Below, one piece after another: positions 15,331 to 23,558 of a stretch of DNA of 33,557 nt (positions are counted from its first letter, which is position 1; each line of letters opens with the position of its first letter). The notes under the pieces were generated by a model. That model worked only from the letters and a program-made list of their open reading frames with translations, did no database searches and was not told the origin of the DNA. The stretch is taken from assembly GCA_024710585.1 (NCBI GenBank), contig JANJUM010000139.1:1-33557 (forward strand), written 5' to 3'. The stretch is from Desulforhopalus sp. Its GTDB lineage: Bacteria; Desulfobacterota; Desulfobulbia; Desulfobulbales; Desulfocapsaceae. The position numbers and the translations under genes were made by a program.

Positions 15331-15648
15331 ATGCCCTTCCTGCTGCAACAGGCCGACGGACGGCTGCTCCTGCTCCTCCATATCCAGCCGAAGGCCTCCA
15401 AGAGCCGGGTGGCGGGTCTGTTCGACGGCTGCCTCAAGCTGGCCATCCAGGCCCCCCCGGTGGACGGGCGCGCCAACGAGGAGGTGCTGCGTTTCCTCGC
15501 CGAACTCCTCGCGCTGCCGCAGCGCCAGTTCAGCCTTGTCTCGGGCGCGCGCGGGCGCAGGAAGCAGGTGGCGGTCAGCGGCATCGAGGCCGCCCAGCTG
15601 CGGCAGAGATTGCAGCCTTACCTCAACCAGGTCATGGAGGAGAAATGA
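15331..15648 (+). CDS. DUF167 family protein (YggU-like)
   Basis: A 105-residue basic protein of the DUF167/YggU family, with unknown biochemical function. Family marks are LHIQPKASKSRVAGLFDG, a LAIQAPPVDGRANEEVLRFLA stretch beginning near residue 45, and LVSGARGRRKQVAV. I place the start at ATG 15331, the only ATG that gives the expected length. No good ribosome site precedes it, and a 67-bp gap separates it from the divIVA-like gene. The frame is open upstream to 15079, but that part only shadows the previous gene. Its stop overlaps the start of the TIM-like gene by ATGA. Confidence 0.82.
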   Translation: MPFLLQQADGRLLLLLHIQPKASKSRVAGLFDGCLKLAIQAPPVDGRANEEVLRFLAELLALPQRQFSLVSGARGRRKQVAVSGIEAAQLRQRLQPYLNQVMEEK

Positions 15649-16355
15649 CTGCCGCCTGTTACGTCATCGCCAACTGGAAGTGCCACAAGACGAGCGACGA
15701 GGGGCGGCGCTGGTTCGACCGTTTTGCCAGCCTCTACCGGCCCCACTCCCGCCTGCAGGTGGTGGTGGCGCCGACCCTGCTCAGCCTCGAGGCCCTCGCC
15801 GCGCACCTCGGCGGGCTGTGCCTGCCCGGGCTCTCTCTCGCCGTCCAGGATCTCTCGCCCTTCCCCAAGGGGGCTTATACCGGGGCGGTGGCCGCCGACC
15901 TGCTCTCCCCCGTGGCGCGCTTCGCCCTGCTCGGCCACAGCGAGCGGCGTCGCCATTTCCGCGAGAGCGATATGGAGGTGGTGCGCAAGACGGGCGAGGC
16001 GGTGGACGCCGGCATCACCCCGGTGCTCTGCGTCGATGACGGCAACGCCCTGGCACAGCTCGGCGCCCTCGACGACAATCTCGCCATGCCGCCGCTGGTG
16101 GCCTACACCCCGGTTGAAGGGATGGCGGTCAAGGTCGCCCAGCCGCCGGCGCGGGTGGGCGAGGGAGTGTCCCGCATCCGCCGGCTCTTTCCCCTGTGGC
16201 AGATACTCTACGGTGGCCGGGTGACGCCCGACAATGCCACCGCCTACCTGGAGATCCCCGGGATCGCCGGGGTCATGGTCGGCGAGGCCAGCCTTGACGC
16301 CGAAGTCTTCGCCCAGGTGTGCGCAAGGGCGGCCACTTTCCTCGGCGGGAACTGA
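15645..16355 (+). CDS. Divergent triosephosphate isomerase homologue lacking the catalytic Glu
   Basis: A 236-residue TIM-barrel protein with clear triosephosphate isomerase ancestry. NWK (Asn10, Lys12) is present near the start, LLGHSERR carries the electrophilic histidine (His98), and LYGGRVTPDNA with VGEASLDAE matches the phosphate-binding end. The segment that should read YEPVWAIGTG reads AYTPVEGMAVKV. Thr155 (codon 16107-16109) replaces the general-base glutamate, and the loop-6 IGTG signature is gone. The CVGE stretch has become CVDD. At 236 residues it is slightly short. Normal isomerase activity is therefore doubtful, although the frame is intact and the gene sits in a tidy operon. 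It could be a repurposed phosphosugar-binding protein or an unusual TIM. The start overlaps the DUF167 stop. Confidence 0.8.
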   Translation: MTAACYVIANWKCHKTSDEGRRWFDRFASLYRPHSRLQVVVAPTLLSLEALAAHLGGLCLPGLSLAVQDLSPFPKGAYTGAVAADLLSPVARFALLGHSERRRHFRESDMEVVRKTGEAVDAGITPVLCVDDGNALAQLGALDDNLAMPPLVAYTPVEGMAVKVAQPPARVGEGVSRIRRLFPLWQILYGGRVTPDNATAYLEIPGIAGVMVGEASLDAEVFAQVCARAATFLGGN

Positions 16356-16383
16356 ACCCCGCTCCGTCGTTTTCGTTTCGCGG

Positions 16384-18075
16384 CTATTTCGGTTTTCGCG
16401 GCAAAAGGAAGGAAATGATGAAGGCCGCGGTGTTGATGCCGGCAAGGATCAGGCCTAGCAACCCAAGGGTGCCGATGAAGCTCGACTGCTGCGACATGCG
16501 GTCGGCGAGGATGAGGATGGACGAGCCGACGATCAGGGCGGCAATGATCATGGCGATGCCCATGAGACGGCTCGAGGTGTCGAGCTGCTCCGAGAGATGC
16601 TCGATGCGCATCAGCTCGAGGTTGAGGGTGAAGCGGCTGTGGCGGACGTGGTCGAGGAAGCGCTGCAGGTCCTCGGGCAGGGTTTCGAGGATTTCCAGGG
16701 AGTCGATCAAGGTCTTGGTGACCCGGCGCCGGATGGCCGCGAGGCTGTAGCGGTTGACGACGATCTCCTGGATCTGCGGCTCGACATGGGCGAGGACGTC
16801 GAAAGTGGGGTCGAAGTAGGCGGCGACACCTTCGATGGTGGTCAGCGCTTTGGTGAGCAGGAGCAGATCGCCGGGGCACTGGATACGATAGCGCTGCAGA
16901 ACCGAGAAGAAGCTCGACAGGAGGCTGGTGATGTCGAGGTGCTGCAGGTCGGTGTAGCGGAAATGCTCTGTGATGTTGCGTACTTCGAGTCGAAAGTCGC
17001 GGCTGTCGGTGACCTTTGGGTCGACATCGGTGAGCTCGATGACTACCCGGCAGATGCGGTCGATGTCGCCCTTGACCACCCCGGAGACGAGGTTGATCAG
17101 CTGCTCCGTGGTCTTGCGGTCGAGCTGGCCGACGGCGCCGCAGTCGATAAAGCACAGGCGACCACCGGGCAGGAGGAAGATGTTGCCGGGATGGGGGTCG
17201 GCATGGAAGAAGCCGAAGCGCAGACACTGCTTGAAGACGGCGTCAGTGCCGTTGGCGACGATGGCGCGCCGTTCCTCGCGGCTCAGTTCCTCCGGCTTCA
17301 ATGTCGAGAGCAGCCGTCCGGTGATCTCCTGCATGGTGAGCACGTTGCGCGTCGTCGCCGTCCAGTAGACGCGGGGGAAGGTGACCTTGCCGTCGCCCTC
17401 GAAGTAGCGGCGCAGTCGTTCTGCCGACTGCCCCTCGCCGATAAGGTTGAGTTCCTTGAGCAGTTCCCGCGAGAATTCCTTGGCCACCAGGGTCGGGCTG
17501 TAGCCGAGGTCGGAAAAATACTGCTCGAAGAGCTGGGCCAGGGTTTCCACCAGGGCCATGTCTTCTTCGATGAGCTCCCTGGCGCCGGGCCTGATGACCT
17601 TGATGACCACCGGGGTCCCGTCCGCCAGGGTGGCGCGGTGCACCTGGGCGATGGATGCCGCCGCCAGCGGCGTCTCGTCAATGGCGGCGAAAATGGTGCC
17701 GAGACGGCCGGGAAACTCCTGCTCGAGCACCTGGAAGATTTCGGCAAACCCCACCTGCTGGCAGTTGTCCTGCAGCTTCTTGAATTCCTTGGTCCACTCC
17801 GCCGGGATGAGGTCGGGCCTGGTGGCGAGGATCTGGCCGAGCTTGATGAAGGTCGGCCCCAGCTCCTCGAGCACCAGGCGCACCCGCACCGGCCGCGGCA
17901 GATTCTCACCGGCATGGCCGTAGGTCTGGTCGAGCTCCTCCCTGGCGCCGCCCTGGAGGCGGGAGAGGCCGGTGTCCTGCACCAGCTGCCGGAAGCCGAA
18001 CTTCGACAGAACCTTGATGATCTCCGCCAGCCGTTTGGTATTGCGGATGGTGCGCTTGATAGAGGTGATCTTCAT
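16384..18075 (-). CDS. UbiB/ABC1/AarF family atypical kinase
   Basis: A 563-residue membrane-associated atypical kinase. The family elements appear in order: the KxGQ motif (FIKLGQ, Lys78-Gln81), the alanine-rich nucleotide loop AAASIAQVHRA (138-148), the ATP-site lysine in VVIKVIRPG, the catalytic loop FFHADPHPGN (289-298), and FIDCGAVG with metal-binding Asp311. Two hydrophobic helices at the C-terminus (about 500-558) should anchor it in the inner membrane. Relatives support ubiquinone synthesis or lipid handling; in a sulfate reducer menaquinone metabolism is the obvious guess. ATG 18075 overlaps the HDOD gene stop (ATGA), which decides the start against a longer reading to 18141. Confidence 0.92.
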   Translation of the reverse strand: MKITSIKRTIRNTKRLAEIIKVLSKFGFRQLVQDTGLSRLQGGAREELDQTYGHAGENLPRPVRVRLVLEELGPTFIKLGQILATRPDLIPAEWTKEFKKLQDNCQQVGFAEIFQVLEQEFPGRLGTIFAAIDETPLAAASIAQVHRATLADGTPVVIKVIRPGARELIEEDMALVETLAQLFEQYFSDLGYSPTLVAKEFSRELLKELNLIGEGQSAERLRRYFEGDGKVTFPRVYWTATTRNVLTMQEITGRLLSTLKPEELSREERRAIVANGTDAVFKQCLRFGFFHADPHPGNIFLLPGGRLCFIDCGAVGQLDRKTTEQLINLVSGVVKGDIDRICRVVIELTDVDPKVTDSRDFRLEVRNITEHFRYTDLQHLDITSLLSSFFSVLQRYRIQCPGDLLLLTKALTTIEGVAAYFDPTFDVLAHVEPQIQEIVVNRYSLAAIRRRVTKTLIDSLEILETLPEDLQRFLDHVRHSRFTLNLELMRIEHLSEQLDTSSRLMGIAMIIAALIVGSSILILADRMSQQSSFIGTLGLLGLILAGINTAAFIISFLLPRKPK

Positions 18076-18962
18076 GCGGCGGTGAAGACGCCGAGGACCG
18101 ACTGATCCTTCCTGCGGCTTTGTTGCAGGCGCTCGAACCACAGGCCGAGGTCGTCGTCGTTCCAGGACAGGCCGAACTCCTCCCAGAGACGCCGCGTTTC
18201 AGGGAGGAAGTCGTTGAAAATTCTGATGATATCCTCGGGGCGGAAGGCTCCCGGGGTGGAGTCGATGAGGGCGAGGGTGTCGGCGATCTGCACGATCAGC
18301 GGATAACGGTTCTGCTCGGGGGCCGCGCCCGGCTGGTGGTGGTAGCCGATGGCCATGGCCAGCTGCGGCGGCAGCAGCCACCTGCGGGCGAGGAGCAGGC
18401 CGGCCTGGTCGTGGCTGATGGCGAAGCGGCGTCGCTCCTCGGCCAGCGGGTCTTCGAGGGTCATGCCGGAAGCCGCTCTGAGCAGCGGGTAGGTGTCGGG
18501 ATAGGCGAGAAACATGGCGAGCTTGCCGACATCGTGGATGAGGCCGGCGAGGAACAGCTCGCTGGCCGAGAGGCGCAGCTGTTCGGCGATGACCTTGGCG
18601 GCCAGCCCGCAGGTGAAGGTATGTTCCCAGAAGAGGCCGATATTCTGCCGCGTCTCCCGAGACATCCTCGGGAACGAGGTGAAGATGGCCTTGCCGATGA
18701 CGATGTTTTTGATCTCCTCGAAACCGAGGACGACCACCGCCCGCTCGATGGTGGCCACCTCGCGCGGCATGCCGAAAAAGGCCGAGTTCGCGACCTTGAG
18801 GATGGCGGCGCACATCGACTGGTCGGGAAGGATGACGCGCATCAGGTCGCCGGCGCTGCTCTCCGGGTTGGCGGTGACCGCCATGACCTTGGTGACGATA
18901 TCGGGGAGGGCCGGGAAGGATTCGATCCTCGCCTGGATGGCGTTCGGGGTATGGTCGGTCAT
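18072..18962 (-). CDS. HDOD-domain signalling protein
   Basis: A 296-residue cytoplasmic protein consisting of one HDOD domain (about residues 10-215) and a helical C-terminus. Typical marks are the start IESFPALPDIVTKVM, LKVANSAFFGMP, IERAVVVLGFEEIKNIV, WEHTFTCGL and LAGLIHDVGKLAM with His143-Asp144. HDOD domains are related to HD phosphohydrolases but normally act in signalling rather than catalysis. ATGA overlaps join it to the GGDEF/HD-GYP-like gene before it and to the UbiB-type kinase after it, so the three proteins are likely made in fixed proportion. A link between signal input and the kinase is inference. Confidence 0.9.
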   Translation of the reverse strand: MTDHTPNAIQARIESFPALPDIVTKVMAVTANPESSAGDLMRVILPDQSMCAAILKVANSAFFGMPREVATIERAVVVLGFEEIKNIVIGKAIFTSFPRMSRETRQNIGLFWEHTFTCGLAAKVIAEQLRLSASELFLAGLIHDVGKLAMFLAYPDTYPLLRAASGMTLEDPLAEERRRFAISHDQAGLLLARRWLLPPQLAMAIGYHHQPGAAPEQNRYPLIVQIADTLALIDSTPGAFRPEDIIRIFNDFLPETRRLWEEFGLSWNDDDLGLWFERLQQSRRKDQSVLGVFTAA

Positions 18963-20581
18963 GGGCGCAAGTGGGGGAAAGCGGAGAGGAGCGTTGCGCG
19001 GGCCTGTTCCAGGACCTGCCCATCGAGATCGAGCAGGCGGTTTTCCTCGATGAGCTCGAAGACTTTGAGAACCAGGCCGGGGTCGAACTGCCTGCCCGCC
19101 TGGCGAAGCAGCTCGTCGACGATCTGCGCCGGGTCAAGGCGCGGGCGATAGGGCCGGTCGGCGGTCATCGCCGCCAGGGCGTCGATAAGGGTGAAGATCC
19201 TTGCCCCGAGGGGGATGTCGTCGCCCTTCAAGCCCTGGGGATAGCCGCTGCCGTCGAAGCGTTCGCCATGGCAGAGCAGCACCTCCCGTTCCTTGGCGAA
19301 ATAGTCGAACATGTCGGTGAGCTCGACGAGCTTGAAGGGCAGGTCTTCGAGAATCTTGCGCTCATCCATGGAGAGGTGCTGCGGCCGCGAGATGAGGTCG
19401 TTGTGCAGCAGGGAGCGGAAGCTGCTGCACAGGGCGATGGCGTTGTGAAAGGTTTCGAGGTGGTTGCGTGGCATGCGCAACCGCTCGCCGAGCAGGGTGA
19501 TGTAGCGCGACACGGTCTCGGCGTGCTCTTCGTGCTCCGGGCCGGTGAGATGGCGGGCGAGAAGCTGCACCGAGGCGATGGCCGAGGTCTTGGTCTTCTC
19601 GAGGATTCTGTTGAGGGAGTCCTTGAGGAAGGCCATGGACTGGCGCGGGTCGTAGCGTTCGACGCCACTGCGCGGCATGTAGGTCTGCAGGCGGTTGCGG
19701 CCGCGGGCCTTGGCGAGAAACAGAGCCGTCTCGGCCATGTTGATGAACTCGTCATGGCTCGTCGGCAGGTGTTCCCTGAGGGAGGCGAGGCCCATGGAGA
19801 CGGTGATGCTGTGGCTGATGCCGCCGCTGCTGTAGGGCTTACCAAAACAGAGGCGGCGGATGTTCTCGCCGATCCTGCGGGCCTCGTCGAGGCCGGTCTC
19901 CGGCATGAGGACGACGAAGTCCTCGCCGGAGAAACGGTAGCAGCCATCCTCGGGACGTGTCGCCTTCTTCAGTCTCGCCGCCATCTCGTTGAGGATGAAG
20001 TCGCCGTATTGCTGCCCTGCCGCCTTGTTGACGGCGTTGAAGAAATCGATGTTAAAGAGCAGCAGGCAGAGGTCGTGGCCGCTGTCGCGGGCCTCGTCCA
20101 TGTGGCGCTTGAGGTTGGTGGTGAGGTGGCGGCGGTTGAACAGTCCGGTGAGACCGTCGCGGGTGGTGAGGGCGTTGAGCTGGCGGTCGAGGGTCGCGGA
20201 GCTGGCCTGGTGCTCGCTGCTGATGCGCTGCACCCGGGAAAGAAAGGCGAGGCGGTGGCCGAGGATGGCCAGCGGCGCCGGCAGGGCGAGGTAGTCGATG
20301 AGGCGGCCGTCTTTGCGGTCGAGGAGCGCCGCAGGCAGATCGCCGCCCTGGCCGAGGATGAGAACGGGGGTCGAGTGGGGCAGGCCTTCGTGGTTGAAGA
20401 TCCGTTCCAGACAATCGCCGTGCGCGCCGGCGACGACGACGGTGGCGCGGCGCAGCTCATGGTCCTGCGGCGGGCGCCCGGCGAGGATGCACAGCGCCGA
20501 GGGGCACAGCGAGCGCACCGCCTCCTGCAGGCGACGGCCGCCGTCGACATCGGCAGGGGTGAGGTGGGTACTCTCGCTCAT
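18959..20581 (-). CDS. GGDEF plus degenerate HD-GYP domain protein
   Basis: A 540-residue protein in three parts. The N-terminus (about 15-120) is receiver-like and divergent. A GGDEF domain (about 132-300) contains RDGLTGLFNRRHL, NIDFFNAVN and the signature SGEDF (218-222). An HD-GYP-type domain (about 335-520) retains HAETVSRY and ERFDGSGYPQG but reads ALCSSFRS where LHDIGK is expected, and HG instead of HH before the ER. The metal centre of the phosphodiesterase is therefore broken, while the cyclase signature keeps its acidic pair in altered order. I start at ATG 20581; no clear purine-rich ribosome site precedes it, and a TTG at 20686 would lengthen the protein. It heads the three-gene overlapping operon with the HDOD and UbiB-like genes. 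Confidence 0.82.
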   Translation of the reverse strand: MSESTHLTPADVDGGRRLQEAVRSLCPSALCILAGRPPQDHELRRATVVVAGAHGDCLERIFNHEGLPHSTPVLILGQGGDLPAALLDRKDGRLIDYLALPAPLAILGHRLAFLSRVQRISSEHQASSATLDRQLNALTTRDGLTGLFNRRHLTTNLKRHMDEARDSGHDLCLLLFNIDFFNAVNKAAGQQYGDFILNEMAARLKKATRPEDGCYRFSGEDFVVLMPETGLDEARRIGENIRRLCFGKPYSSGGISHSITVSMGLASLREHLPTSHDEFINMAETALFLAKARGRNRLQTYMPRSGVERYDPRQSMAFLKDSLNRILEKTKTSAIASVQLLARHLTGPEHEEHAETVSRYITLLGERLRMPRNHLETFHNAIALCSSFRSLLHNDLISRPQHLSMDERKILEDLPFKLVELTDMFDYFAKEREVLLCHGERFDGSGYPQGLKGDDIPLGARIFTLIDALAAMTADRPYRPRLDPAQIVDELLRQAGRQFDPGLVLKVFELIEENRLLDLDGQVLEQARATLLSAFPHLRP

Positions 20582-20656
20582 GAGGAGGGATAGGTGGCGC
20601 CGTTGGCCGGCTGGTTGACGGTCCGCCGGGCGCCTGTGCGCCGCAGCCGTCAGACA

Positions 20657-20686
20657 AGTATAACTTTTCCCGGCAGTCAAAAGCAA
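20657..20686 (-). promoter_or_regulatory. Candidate promoter for the GGDEF-HDOD-UbiB operon
   Basis: On the minus strand TATACT (20657-20662, 5 of 6 to the -10 consensus) lies 18 bp downstream of TTGCTT (20681-20686, a weak -35). A second TTGACT is nearby but only 12 bp from the -10. The site is about 75 bp before the chosen start at 20581, in an AT-richer patch between two minus-strand genes. Confidence 0.35.
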
Positions 20687-20751
20687 ATCGAAAATGTTCC
20701 CGCCGCCTTCCGGGCGATGTGGATTCGGGCTGGGGCGTTTTCCGCCTTCGC

Positions 20752-21471
20752 TCAGCGGGGGTCGTTTCTGGTCTTCTCGTTGTAGGCTTCGTTGAGGAGC
20801 GCGGTGAACGGCTCCTTGATCTCCGCTAAGGGTGGCAGGAGGCGCAGCTGCAGGAGGACGGAGGAGACGGGAGGCGGCGCCTTGAGCTGCAGGTCGCTGT
20901 CGAGGGTCGAGGCTCCTCCCCCGCCGCTGGCGTCGGAATGGAGCAGCCGGCTGCGCTCGGTGTTACCGCTGTCCAGGGAACGGAGGAAGGAGAGGATGTC
21001 GGTGAGATCGTTCTGCCGGCGAAACCTGTCGATTTCGAGGCAGATGTCGTCGTGTTCCAACTGCAGCTGGCGCGCTGCCTCGTGGTAGGCGGCGACGTTT
21101 CTCGCCAGGGAGCAGTAAACGGCGCTGGCCAAACTGCGGAAGCGCTGCCGGCGGGTGAGGCCGCCGCCGCGCAGATGGGAGAAGAGCCCGCCTGGATCGG
21201 GCTCCGGGCTATGCAGCCCGCAGAGGTGGATGGCATCTTCGCCGGGAAGGTCGATGAGCCGCAGAAAGCCGTGAAAGAGATAGGGGGCTTCGAGGAGCAC
21301 GCGGAAGCGCCACAGGTCGAGGCCGATGGCCGCGGCGAGTTCCTCGTCGGCCTGGCGCAGCTGTCCGAGATAGCGGTGCGACCATTCCTCGATGCGGGTG
21401 CGCAGGCCGAAATACCGCTCGGCGATCTCCTGCTTGACCTCGAATGCGATGGCGTTGGCAAAATCGTCCAT
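20752..21471 (-). CDS. Conserved-looking hypothetical protein, 239 aa
   Basis: A soluble 239-residue protein that I cannot name. The N-terminal part from MDDFANAIAFEVKQEIAERYFGLRTRIEE looks like a conserved module and decides the start at 21471. A longer reading to 21567 would add 32 residues of poor quality. It is mostly helical and rich in Leu, Arg and Glu, with a stretch LLEAPYLFHGFLRLIDLP and a long C-terminal helix region. It contains a glycine/serine-rich linker near residues 180-190. There is no transmembrane helix. It is transcribed away from dnaG, with which it shares the 116-bp divergent region 21472-21587, and it lies 170 bp upstream of the signalling operon on the same strand. Confidence 0.62.
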   Translation of the reverse strand: MDDFANAIAFEVKQEIAERYFGLRTRIEEWSHRYLGQLRQADEELAAAIGLDLWRFRVLLEAPYLFHGFLRLIDLPGEDAIHLCGLHSPEPDPGGLFSHLRGGGLTRRQRFRSLASAVYCSLARNVAAYHEAARQLQLEHDDICLEIDRFRRQNDLTDILSFLRSLDSGNTERSRLLHSDASGGGGASTLDSDLQLKAPPPVSSVLLQLRLLPPLAEIKEPFTALLNEAYNEKTRNDPR

Positions 21472-21587
21472 GCCTGCGGATGGGGTGGAGGTGAACGCAA
21501 AGCGCCGCCTCGAGACTGGCGGTGACGCAAGAATGCAGTATAGTATCAAACCGACTCGCTTGTACATAACTATTATCGGATGGGGCC

Positions 21588-23381
21588 ATGGGCATCAGGG
21601 ACAGTCAGGACGACATCGTCGCCACTATCAAGGAGCACAGCGATATCGTCGCCATCATCGGCGAGTCCGTCGAGCTGAAGAAGAGCGGCGTGCGCTATCT
21701 TGGCCGCTGCCCCTTCCACGGCGAGAAGACGCCGTCCTTTTCGGTGCACGCCGGGCAGCAGTTCTACCACTGCTTCGGCTGCGGCGCTTCGGGGGATGTG
21801 TTCAGTTTCATGATGAAGTACCACAACCTCGATTTCCCCTCCGCCCTCAAAGAGCTGGCGCGGCGCTGCAATATCGCCCTGCCCGAGAAGCGTGACAGCA
21901 GGGAGCGGGAGGAGGCGGAGCGGCGCAGCGAACGGCTCTATCGCGTCAACGAGCACTGCGCCGAGCTGTTCGCCCGTTACCTGCGCGAGGCACCGCAGGC
22001 CAAAGCGGCGCGGGATTACCTCGGTCGGCGCGGGGTGGGCGAGGAGCTCATCGCCGCCTTCGGCATCGGCTATGCCCCCGGACCCGAGGCGGGAGGCTGG
22101 AATTTTCTCGGCAGCCGTCTCGATGGCGAGTTGCAGCAGGCGGCGGTGGCGGCGGGCCTGCTCGGCGAGAGGGATGGGGGGGGTACCTATGACCGCTTCC
22201 GTGACCGCATCCTCTTCCCCATTTACAACGTCGGCGGGCGGGTCTGCGGTTTCGGCGGGCGCATCGTCGGCGAGGGCCAGCCGAAGTACCTCAACTCGCC
22301 AGAGAGTCCGGTGTTCAACAAGAGCCGTCTGCTCCTCGGCCTCTACCAGCAGAAAGAGGAAATCAGGAAGCGCCGCGAGGTGGTGCTGGTCGAAGGCAAC
22401 TTCGACCTCGTCTCGCTGGTCGCGGCCGGCTGCCGCCATGTGGCGGCGCCGCTCGGCACCGCCTTGACAAGGGAACAGCTGCGCCTGCTCAAGCGCTTTG
22501 CCGAAACCGCCATCCTCCTCTTCGATGGCGATGCCGCCGGCCGTAAGGCGGCGGTGCGGGCCGTGCCGTTGTTTCTCGCCGAACAGTTTTCCGCCAGGGT
22601 GGCCTTTCTGCCCTCCGGCCATGACCCGGACAGCTTCGTGCGCGAGCACGGCCTGGCCGCCGTCGAAAAGGTTTTGCATGAGGCGAGAGCCCTGCCGGAG
22701 TTCACCCTCGAGCATCTCCTCGGCGAGCACGGCACCAGCCTTGACGGCAAACGCAAGATCATCGCCGATCTGCAGCCGTTGATGGCCGCGGCCTCCTCTC
22801 CTCTCGAGCGGTCGCTGTTCGTCACCCACTTCGCCTCTGCCCTTGGACTGCCGCCTGAGCATCTCGGCGCCGGCCTGGCGCGGCCGGATACGGCTGGCCC
22901 GGTGCCGCCGCGAGAGGCGGCGGTGGCTCCTGTCGAGGCGGCGCCGCCAACCCTGGCGCAGCGGCAGCTGATCACCTTCATGATCCATAACCCACGGTAT
23001 TTTCAGGCCCTGGCCGAGGGTGGGGCCCGCGACTGCCTTGCCGGCAGCCTCGGAGAAGTGATCTATCTCGCCCTGCAGAGCCTTGTGGCTGACAGGGTGC
23101 AGGTGGAGGCTGAGGATCTGCTCGCGGTTCTCCCCGAGGGGCCGGAACGCCGTCTTGTCGCCGCGTTGCTCTGCGCGCCGCTTCCTGTTGCCACCCTCGA
23201 GGACGATGATGGCAGCGGGGAGCTTGCCGATTTTCTCGGCTATCTGCGGCAGTGCCGACTGCAGAGGGAGGTGCTGCAATTGCAGCGCCAGGTGGAGGAG
23301 GCGGAGCGGGGCGGTGACCTCGAGCGTCTGATGCTGCTGCTCGCCGAAAAGAACGACCTCGATCGCAGGCTGCGCGGTTAG
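21588..23381 (+). CDS. dnaG: DNA primase DnaG
   Basis: The replicative primase, 597 residues. The N-terminal CHC2 zinc-binding domain has Cys41, His44, Cys62 and Cys65 (GRCPFHGEKTPSFSV and YHCFGCGASGD). The RNA polymerase core follows, with the Toprim acidic residues EGNFD (269-273) and LLFDGDAAGRKA (Asp313, Asp315). A shorter, divergent C-terminal helicase-interacting domain covers about 455-597. All catalytic residues are present. The gene is followed by rpoD on the same strand, the conserved half of the rpsU-dnaG-rpoD macromolecular-synthesis arrangement. No rpsU precedes it; a divergent hypothetical gene is there instead. Confidence 0.97.
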   Translation: MGIRDSQDDIVATIKEHSDIVAIIGESVELKKSGVRYLGRCPFHGEKTPSFSVHAGQQFYHCFGCGASGDVFSFMMKYHNLDFPSALKELARRCNIALPEKRDSREREEAERRSERLYRVNEHCAELFARYLREAPQAKAARDYLGRRGVGEELIAAFGIGYAPGPEAGGWNFLGSRLDGELQQAAVAAGLLGERDGGGTYDRFRDRILFPIYNVGGRVCGFGGRIVGEGQPKYLNSPESPVFNKSRLLLGLYQQKEEIRKRREVVLVEGNFDLVSLVAAGCRHVAAPLGTALTREQLRLLKRFAETAILLFDGDAAGRKAAVRAVPLFLAEQFSARVAFLPSGHDPDSFVREHGLAAVEKVLHEARALPEFTLEHLLGEHGTSLDGKRKIIADLQPLMAAASSPLERSLFVTHFASALGLPPEHLGAGLARPDTAGPVPPREAAVAPVEAAPPTLAQRQLITFMIHNPRYFQALAEGGARDCLAGSLGEVIYLALQSLVADRVQVEAEDLLAVLPEGPERRLVAALLCAPLPVATLEDDDGSGELADFLGYLRQCRLQREVLQLQRQVEEAERGGDLERLMLLLAEKNDLDRRLRG

Positions 23382-23558
23382 GGGCGCCTTTCATGACAAA
23401 GCCGCTGCAATGGGCGGGGAACTTTTCCGTCTTCGAGGAAAAATCTTGACATTTCCATTTCTTTCGTTTGAGTGGAGAGAGTTGCAGGATCCGTGGGGCG
23501 AGGGGGAAAGGGTTGACGTTTCTCAGGCAATGGCCGCAGCAAGAGAGAGGAGAGGTGC

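Noticed and set aside
16356-16383. Repeated TTTCGCGG elements near the convergent ends of the TIM-like and UbiB-like genes as a terminator.
   Set aside because: The copies are direct, not inverted, so they form no hairpin, and one lies inside the UbiB coding end.
17440-17460. ELN in place of an ExD motif in the UbiB-like kinase, considered as loss of function.
   Set aside because: Asn at this place occurs, as far as I recall, in well-known UbiB proteins, and all other kinase motifs are intact.
23446-23474. Perfect TTGACA at 23446-23451 in the dnaG-rpoD gap as an rpoD promoter.
   Set aside because: No acceptable -10 hexamer lies 15-19 bp downstream, and a heat-shock-type reading does not fit the spacing either.
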